37,576 nt of DNA from CAZTHL01 sp964613585 (GTDB taxonomy: Bacteria > Pseudomonadota > Alphaproteobacteria > DSM-16000 > Inquilinaceae), in contig CAZTHL010000035.1 of assembly GCA_964613585.1 (NCBI GenBank), positions 1-37,576 of the forward strand, given 5' to 3'. Positions 33,225-37,576 of this stretch are shown one piece after another. The stretch's first letter is position 1, and each line of letters opens with the position of its first letter. The position numbers were made by a program, and so were the translations under genes. The notes under the pieces were generated by a model that did not search any database, had not been told where the DNA came from, and saw only the letters and a program-made list of their open reading frames with translations.

Positions 33225-34793
33225 TCACGCCTCGGCCAGGGGCACGGTAACGAACTGCTGCTGGCCGTCGCGCTGGATCAGCATCAGCGCCCGCTCGCGG
33301 CCGGCCTCGCGCGCCGCGCTGAGCGCCGAGCGCACCGCGTCCGGGCTTTCCACCGCCTCCTGATTCACCTGCAGGATGACGTCCCCCGGCACCAGGCCGG
33401 TCTCGGCCGCCGGCGTGCCCTGGGTGACCTCGGTGATCACCACGCCCTCGGTGCCTTCCGGCAGCCCGAAGCGCTCGCGCGAGGCCGGGCCCAGCTGCGC
33501 CAGGCTCATTCCCAGCGTCTGCGACTCCGGCTCCGGCACCGCCTCCTCCTGCTGCAGCGCGGCCAGCTCGGCCTCCTCCGGCGGGGTGCCGATGGTGACC
33601 TCCAGGGTCTCCTCCTCGCCGTTGCGCCACACCGTCACCGGCACGGTGCTGCCGCTTGCCGTCTCGGCGACCCGCTCGGGAAGGTTGCCGGCCTCCTCAA
33701 GCGGCTCGCCGTCGTAGCCGATGATCACGTCGCCCTGGCGCAGGCCCGCCGCAGCGGCCGGGCCGCCGTCGAGCACCTCGGCGACCAGCGCGCCGCGCGC
33801 CTGATCTAGGCCGACCGCGTCGGCGATCTCGTCGCTCACCGGCTGGAAGCTGACGCCGAGCCAGCCACGGCGGACCGACCCGAACTCGCGCAGATCGGCG
33901 ATGACCTCCTTGGCCAGGGTCGCCGGCACCGCGAAGCCAATGCCGATATTGCCGCCGCTCGGGCTGAAGATCGCCGTGTTGACGCCGATCACGTCGCCCT
34001 CGACATTGAAGGTCGGCCCACCCGAGTTGCCGCGGTTGATCGGTGCGTCGATCTGCAGGAAGTTGTCGTAGGGGCCCGAGCGGAGGTCACGGTTGCGCGC
34101 CGACAGGATGCCGACGGTCACCGTGCCGCCCAGCCCGAACGGATTGCCCACGGCGATCACCCAGTCGCCGATGCGGACCGCTTGGTCGTCGCCGAACTCG
34201 GCGTAGGGCAGGGGATCGTCGGCGTCGATCTTGAGCAGCGCCAGGTCGGTTTTCGGGTCGCGGCCGATCAGCTCCGCCTGAAAGCTTCGGCCGTCGTTGA
34301 GCACGACGTCGATGTCCTCGGCCTGGCGGACGACATGGTCGTTGGTCACGACAAAGCCGTCCGGGTCGACGATGAAGCCGGAGCCGAGCGCTTGGCGCTC
34401 CTGCGGCAGCGAGGGGCCGCCGTCGGACGGGCCGTTCTCGAAGAAGCGGCGGAAGAACTCCTCGAACGGCGTGCCCTCGGGCAGGTCGGGCATGTCCGGC
34501 AGCATGCCGTGCGGCCGGTCGGCCATGTCGATCCGCTGTGTCGTGGCGATGTTGACCACGGCGGGCGCCACCGCCTCGACCATGTCGGCAAAGCTCGGCG
34601 GCGCCGGCTGCTGAATGTCGACCGGATCCCGGGTGTCGGCTTCCTGGGCCTGGCTCGGCCCGGTCACCCAGCCCGGCGCGGCGACGACCAGCCCCATCGC
34701 GGCCGCGCCCGCAAGGGCGCCGCCGAGCCAACCGCGCCGGGAGTGCACGGCGGACGGACGGCGACTGGTGTGGCCTTCGACGTTCTCACTCAT
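33225..34793 (-). CDS. Do-like (DegP/DegQ-type) periplasmic serine protease
   Basis: A 522-residue HtrA protein for periplasmic protein quality control. The N-terminus has SRRGWLGGALAGAAAMG (18-34), a twin-arginine-like signal, with a probable cleavage after AQA near 50. The protease domain has His153 (TNDHVV), Asp183 (KTDLALLKID) and Ser257 (INRGNSGGP), a full triad. Two PDZ domains follow, at about 305-395 (RRGWLGVSFQPV, GLRQGDVIIGYDG) and 425-520 (GLVPGDVILQVNQ). Length is typical of alphaproteobacterial DegP-like proteins. ATG at 34793 has AAGAGGA about seven bases upstream. No sigma-E-type promoter could be recognised in the 277-bp gap upstream. Confidence 0.94.
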   Translation of the reverse strand: MSENVEGHTSRRPSAVHSRRGWLGGALAGAAAMGLVVAAPGWVTGPSQAQEADTRDPVDIQQPAPPSFADMVEAVAPAVVNIATTQRIDMADRPHGMLPDMPDLPEGTPFEEFFRRFFENGPSDGGPSLPQERQALGSGFIVDPDGFVVTNDHVVRQAEDIDVVLNDGRSFQAELIGRDPKTDLALLKIDADDPLPYAEFGDDQAVRIGDWVIAVGNPFGLGGTVTVGILSARNRDLRSGPYDNFLQIDAPINRGNSGGPTFNVEGDVIGVNTAIFSPSGGNIGIGFAVPATLAKEVIADLREFGSVRRGWLGVSFQPVSDEIADAVGLDQARGALVAEVLDGGPAAAAGLRQGDVIIGYDGEPLEEAGNLPERVAETASGSTVPVTVWRNGEEETLEVTIGTPPEEAELAALQQEEAVPEPESQTLGMSLAQLGPASRERFGLPEGTEGVVITEVTQGTPAAETGLVPGDVILQVNQEAVESPDAVRSALSAAREAGRERALMLIQRDGQQQFVTVPLAEA

Positions 34794-35052
34794 GGATGAT
34801 CCTCTTGTTGCATTCCGCGAATAGCGGCGTATGCATCGTCCCGATGACGATCCGGCCTGCGACGGACGCCGGAGTCGCCCGGGCAGCCTATAGCGGTCGA
34901 TATGGCCAAATAGGGGCGCCACGGGCCGTTCACACCCGCCCGGAGTCGCATTCGCGACACGGGTCCGGCACGAATGCTCCCGAGAACCCGCGACCCGGTC
35001 ATCCGCTCCCCGGACGACGACACTGATCGACGGTCGCCGCCCGATCCGCCGA

Positions 35053-35068
35053 CGGCCGGCGCCGGCCG
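35053..35068. other. 16-bp perfect GC palindrome after the epimerase gene
   Basis: Bases 35053-35068 are a perfect self-complementary run, CGGCCGGC followed by its complement, three bases past the stop of the AGE-family gene. With no loop it is a poor terminator as it stands, but a shifted hairpin is possible. Confidence 0.5.
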
Positions 35069-35070
35069 CG

Positions 35071-36261
35071 CTACCGCCCGAGCACCCGCATCGCCTCGAC
35101 GATGCCGATGAACAGGTGGTAGAGCGAGGTGGTCGGCATCCACGGGTCCACCGGCGCGCCCTCGCGGCTGAGCAGTTCATGGAATCCCGGGTGATCGGCA
35201 CCGAGGAAGTGCCGGAACAGCGCGGTCAGCTGCCGCTCGGCCCGATCCCGAGCCGCCGGGTCGCCGGTCCGCTCGTGCACGGCGAGGTGGGCCTTGAGAG
35301 CCTCGGTCTGCGGCCAGAGCCGCTTGGTGTCCCGGCGGATCTCGCCCCGTCGGCCCACCCCCTCGTAGGCGGCGAACGGCCGGGCCGGATCCGGCTCGAC
35401 GCCGTGGGCGAGGGCGAACCGGTAGAGCCGATCGGCGATGTCGAGGCCGCGGCCGGTGCCGGCCATGCGGGCGTACTGGTGCAGCAGCCAGACCCACTCG
35501 AGATGATGTCCGGGCTCGCGCCAGCCGCCGTCGGGCTCGGGCGCCGGCCGCCAGTCCAGGGTGAAGAACTCGCCCAGGCTGCCGGTGTCGTGGTCGAGGA
35601 AATGCCGGTCCAGGAGATCGAGCACGCCCGAGGCCCGGTCCAGCCATTCCCCGTCGCCCGTGGCCTCGAACAGCGCCAGCAGCGCCTCGAAAAGGTGCAT
35701 GTGCGGGTTCTGGCGCCGCGGCAGGGGAATGTCGAGCAGGCCTTCCCGGATGAATTCGTGGTAGCCGGCGCCGTGCGGATCAACGAGCCGGCGGTCCATG
35801 AACCCGATGGTGCGCCGTGCCAGGTCGAGCGGCTCACCCTCGCCGGTCGCCCGATGCAGCCAGGCCATGGCCAGCAGCACGAAGGTGTGGTCGTAGGTGT
35901 CCTTGGTGATGTCGGCGGGCCGTCCGGCGCGGCTGAAGGCGTGGAACCAGCCGCCGTCGGTGCGGTCCCAGCCTCTGGCCATCAGGAAGACGAAGCCGTG
36001 CCGTGCCGACTCCAGCGCCCAGGCGGGGGCGCCCAGCAGATGGGCGTGGCTGAACACATAGGTTTGCCGGGCCTGGACCAGCAGGCTCTTGGGGTCGTCG
36101 CGCACGGGCCGCCGGTCCGGCCCCAGGCGCTCGAAGAAGCCGCCCTGCTCCCGGTCGGCGCCGGTCTCCGCCCAGAAGGGCAGGACGGTGTCGAGCAGCC
36201 ACGGCCGCAGGGGCGGCACGACGGCGGCGGTGTCGCGGATGTCGGGATCGCTGTCGCTCAT
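35071..36261 (-). CDS. AGE-family sugar 2-epimerase/isomerase
   Basis: A 396-residue (alpha/alpha)6-barrel protein of the N-acylglucosamine 2-epimerase family, which includes N-acetylglucosamine 2-epimerase, mannose isomerase and cellobiose 2-epimerase. Family blocks are QTYVFSHA, KDTYDHTFVLLAMAWL, RRQNPHMHLFEALLALFEAT, GHHLEWVWLL (His252/253) and TSLYHLF (His382), which supply the two catalytic histidines. The exact sugar cannot be read from sequence. ATG at 36261 with GAGG nine bases upstream is preferred to the GTG at 36279. It follows the ornithine cyclodeaminase-like gene by 22 bp, so both are one operon. Cytoplasmic. Confidence 0.9.
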   Translation of the reverse strand: MSDSDPDIRDTAAVVPPLRPWLLDTVLPFWAETGADREQGGFFERLGPDRRPVRDDPKSLLVQARQTYVFSHAHLLGAPAWALESARHGFVFLMARGWDRTDGGWFHAFSRAGRPADITKDTYDHTFVLLAMAWLHRATGEGEPLDLARRTIGFMDRRLVDPHGAGYHEFIREGLLDIPLPRRQNPHMHLFEALLALFEATGDGEWLDRASGVLDLLDRHFLDHDTGSLGEFFTLDWRPAPEPDGGWREPGHHLEWVWLLHQYARMAGTGRGLDIADRLYRFALAHGVEPDPARPFAAYEGVGRRGEIRRDTKRLWPQTEALKAHLAVHERTGDPAARDRAERQLTALFRHFLGADHPGFHELLSREGAPVDPWMPTTSLYHLFIGIVEAMRVLGR

Positions 36262-36283
36262 GGCGGTCGGCCTCGCCACACGG

Positions 36284-37219
36284 TCAGGCGCGCTGAAGGG
36301 TCAGCTGGGCGGCGGCCAGATCCTCGAGCGCCGTGCCGACCGACTTGAACAGGGTGATCTGGCTGTAGAAGCGCCGGCCCGCCCGGTCGCCCCGGGTCAG
36401 GTCGAACAGGTCGCCGGCGATGTCGGACACCTGGATCAGCCCGGCGGCGATCGGCTGGGCGATGTCGCCGGCCTCGGCGAGCGCCCCGTCGCGCGTGTCG
36501 ACGAACAGGCGCGCGCGCAGGATGACGCCGTCGTCGACCTCGCGCATGTCCGGAGCGAAGCCGCCGACCAGGTCCAAGTGGGTGCCCGGCTGCAGCCATT
36601 CACCGTGGATCAGCGGCGCGGTCGCCATGGTGGCGCAGCTCACGATGTCGGCGCCGCGCACCGCCGCCTCGAGATCCTCGGTGGCGTCGCAGCGCAGGCC
36701 GCGCCGGGCCAGGCGGCGGGCCAGCCGGCGCGCCTTGTCCGCGGTGCGGCCCCAGATCAGCACGTCGCGGATCGGCCGGGCCCGGCAGTGCGCGGCGACC
36801 AGGTGCGGAGCGAGCGCGCCGGTGCCGACCATGAGCAGCCGCGAGGAGTCCTCCCGCGACAGGTAGAGGGAGGCGAGCGCCGAGGCGCCGGCGGTCCGGC
36901 GAAGGGTGAGCGCCGGCCCGTCGATGAGCGCGAGCGGCGCCCCGGTCCGGCCGTTGAGCAGGAGATAGGCGCCCATCACCGTCGGCAGGCTGTGCCGAGC
37001 ATTGTCCGGAAACACGGTGACGGTCTTGACGCCGATGTGCCGGCCGATCTGCCAGGCCGGCATCAGCAGCAGCGTGGCCTCGTCCTGGCCGAGATTGGCG
37101 ATCGCATGCTGGTGCCGGGCCGGAACCACACAGCCGATGCGGAACATCTGCCGCAGACGCTCGATGAGCAGGCCGTAGTCGAGAGCGGTCTCGACCTCCG
37201 CGGCGCTCACCACCCGCAT
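36284..37219 (-). CDS. Ornithine cyclodeaminase / mu-crystallin family reductase
   Basis: A 311-residue NAD(P)-dependent enzyme. Lys65 in GVKTVTVFP and Arg107/Arg108 in TLRRTAGASAL are the substrate-binding residues of the family; GTGALAP (132-138) is the dinucleotide-binding loop; EVDDGVI and SVGTALEDLAAAQL are further marks. In true ornithine cyclodeaminase an Asp follows VGG; here it is Phe220 (DLVGGFAPD), so a ketimine reductase or amino acid dehydrogenase activity is more likely than ornithine deamination. ATG at 37219 has AGGA six bases upstream. It is the first gene of an operon with the AGE-family epimerase. Confidence 0.88.
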   Translation of the reverse strand: MRVVSAAEVETALDYGLLIERLRQMFRIGCVVPARHQHAIANLGQDEATLLLMPAWQIGRHIGVKTVTVFPDNARHSLPTVMGAYLLLNGRTGAPLALIDGPALTLRRTAGASALASLYLSREDSSRLLMVGTGALAPHLVAAHCRARPIRDVLIWGRTADKARRLARRLARRGLRCDATEDLEAAVRGADIVSCATMATAPLIHGEWLQPGTHLDLVGGFAPDMREVDDGVILRARLFVDTRDGALAEAGDIAQPIAAGLIQVSDIAGDLFDLTRGDRAGRRFYSQITLFKSVGTALEDLAAAQLTLQRA

Positions 37220-37504
37220 GCCCGGTCCTGCATCGCCATCCTCCCGCCCACGCCGCGTCCCGGTCGGCCGGGCGAGGCGCCGGTCCCGGACTGGCCTGGT
37301 CGGGAATCATGGCGGCGAATCGGCGCGAAGGCAAACCCGATTGGCCGCCGCGGCGGCGGCCGCGGTCGGGCACCAGTCCGCGTTCGCGCCGCGTCAGCCG
37401 GTCGAGCGGGGCGCCTCGAGTGCCGGGGTGCCGCTGCCGTCGGGCGCGCGCTCCCGGGCCGCGGCCTCGCCGGCAGCGCGGCCGGCGGCCACCGCGCGGG
37501 CGCG
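37220..37504. other. Intergenic region upstream of the reductase
   Basis: This GC-rich stretch must contain the reductase operon promoter, but no consensus was recognised and no gene is supported. Confidence 0.4.
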
Positions 37505-37576
37505 CTAGGCCACCCCCGTCGCCCCCACCTCCGCCATGGCCAGGCGGTCGCGCAAGCGCCGGCGCAACAACTCGGC
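37505..37576 (-). CDS. Possible 3' end of a gene running off the window
   Basis: The minus strand is open from the window edge to a TAG at 37507-37505, giving 23 residues, AELLRRRLRDRLAMAEVGA and then TGVA. It could be the C-terminus of a gene upstream of the reductase on the same strand, but so short an open stretch could be chance. Confidence 0.25.
   Translation of the reverse strand, partial: AELLRRRLRDRLAMAEVGATGVA

Noticed and set aside
37218..37508. 96-residue plus-strand open frame at the right edge
   Set aside because: Ala/Arg-rich, no motif, and antisense to the possible promoter area of the reductase.

Overview
The window looks like a chromosomal segment of a very GC-rich alphaproteobacterium, most likely of the Rhodospirillales or a related order. 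The evidence is the high GC of almost every gene, the grouping of pgsA with moaD and moaE, an ilvE gene divergent from a marR/OmpR/EnvZ-type operon, and families common in that group (DUF1206, DUF2062, DUF3429, DUF350, a CHASE3-type chemoreceptor). This assignment is inference; there is no rRNA or tRNA in the window.

Layout. 12-2884 (-): a translationally coupled P-loop NTPase and a TPR protein whose own N-terminal NTPase-like domain has lost its P-loop; the TPR part is built from almost identical 144-bp tandem repeats. 3449-8806 (+): a 1206-residue SAM / class III cyclase / AAA / TPR signalling protein, then DUF4242, DUF350 and a membrane-anchored trypsin-like protease. 9119-13227 (+): a methyl-accepting chemotaxis protein, a DUF1206 membrane protein and an AI-2E family permease. 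13310-17392 (-): a glycosyltransferase, a glycogen-debranching-type glucosidase and a DUF3429 protein. 17916-20424 (+): pgsA, DUF2062, moaD and moaE, with one small antisense gene between. 20591-22042: a 27-bp palindromic repeat array followed by a secreted seven-blade propeller protein. 22043-23179: a graveyard of mobile DNA, with an IS256-type transposase relic and a small element bounded by inverted repeats. 23180-26904: ilvE (-), divergent from marR, an OmpR-type regulator and an EnvZ-type kinase (+). 27024-27659 (+): a coiled-coil protein. 27719-32843 (-): a two-gene cassette of unknown function. 33225-37219 (-): a Do-like protease, an AGE-family epimerase and an ornithine cyclodeaminase-like reductase. 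The 3' end of one more gene may lie at the right edge.

The best candidate for something undescribed is the cassette at 27719-32843. Its first gene encodes a 482-residue protein with faint resemblance to the P47/TULIP proteins of clostridial toxin clusters. Its second encodes a 1194-residue protein with a propeller-like N-terminus, an Ig-like segment, a run of amphipathic helices and hydrophobic C-terminal helices. Parts of the first gene are visibly poorer in GC than the flanks, which suggests acquisition. The second candidate is the NTPase + degenerate-NTPase/TPR pair at the left edge. The third is the 27-bp hairpin repeat array at 20591-20692. All three rest on reading the sequence; no database search was possible.
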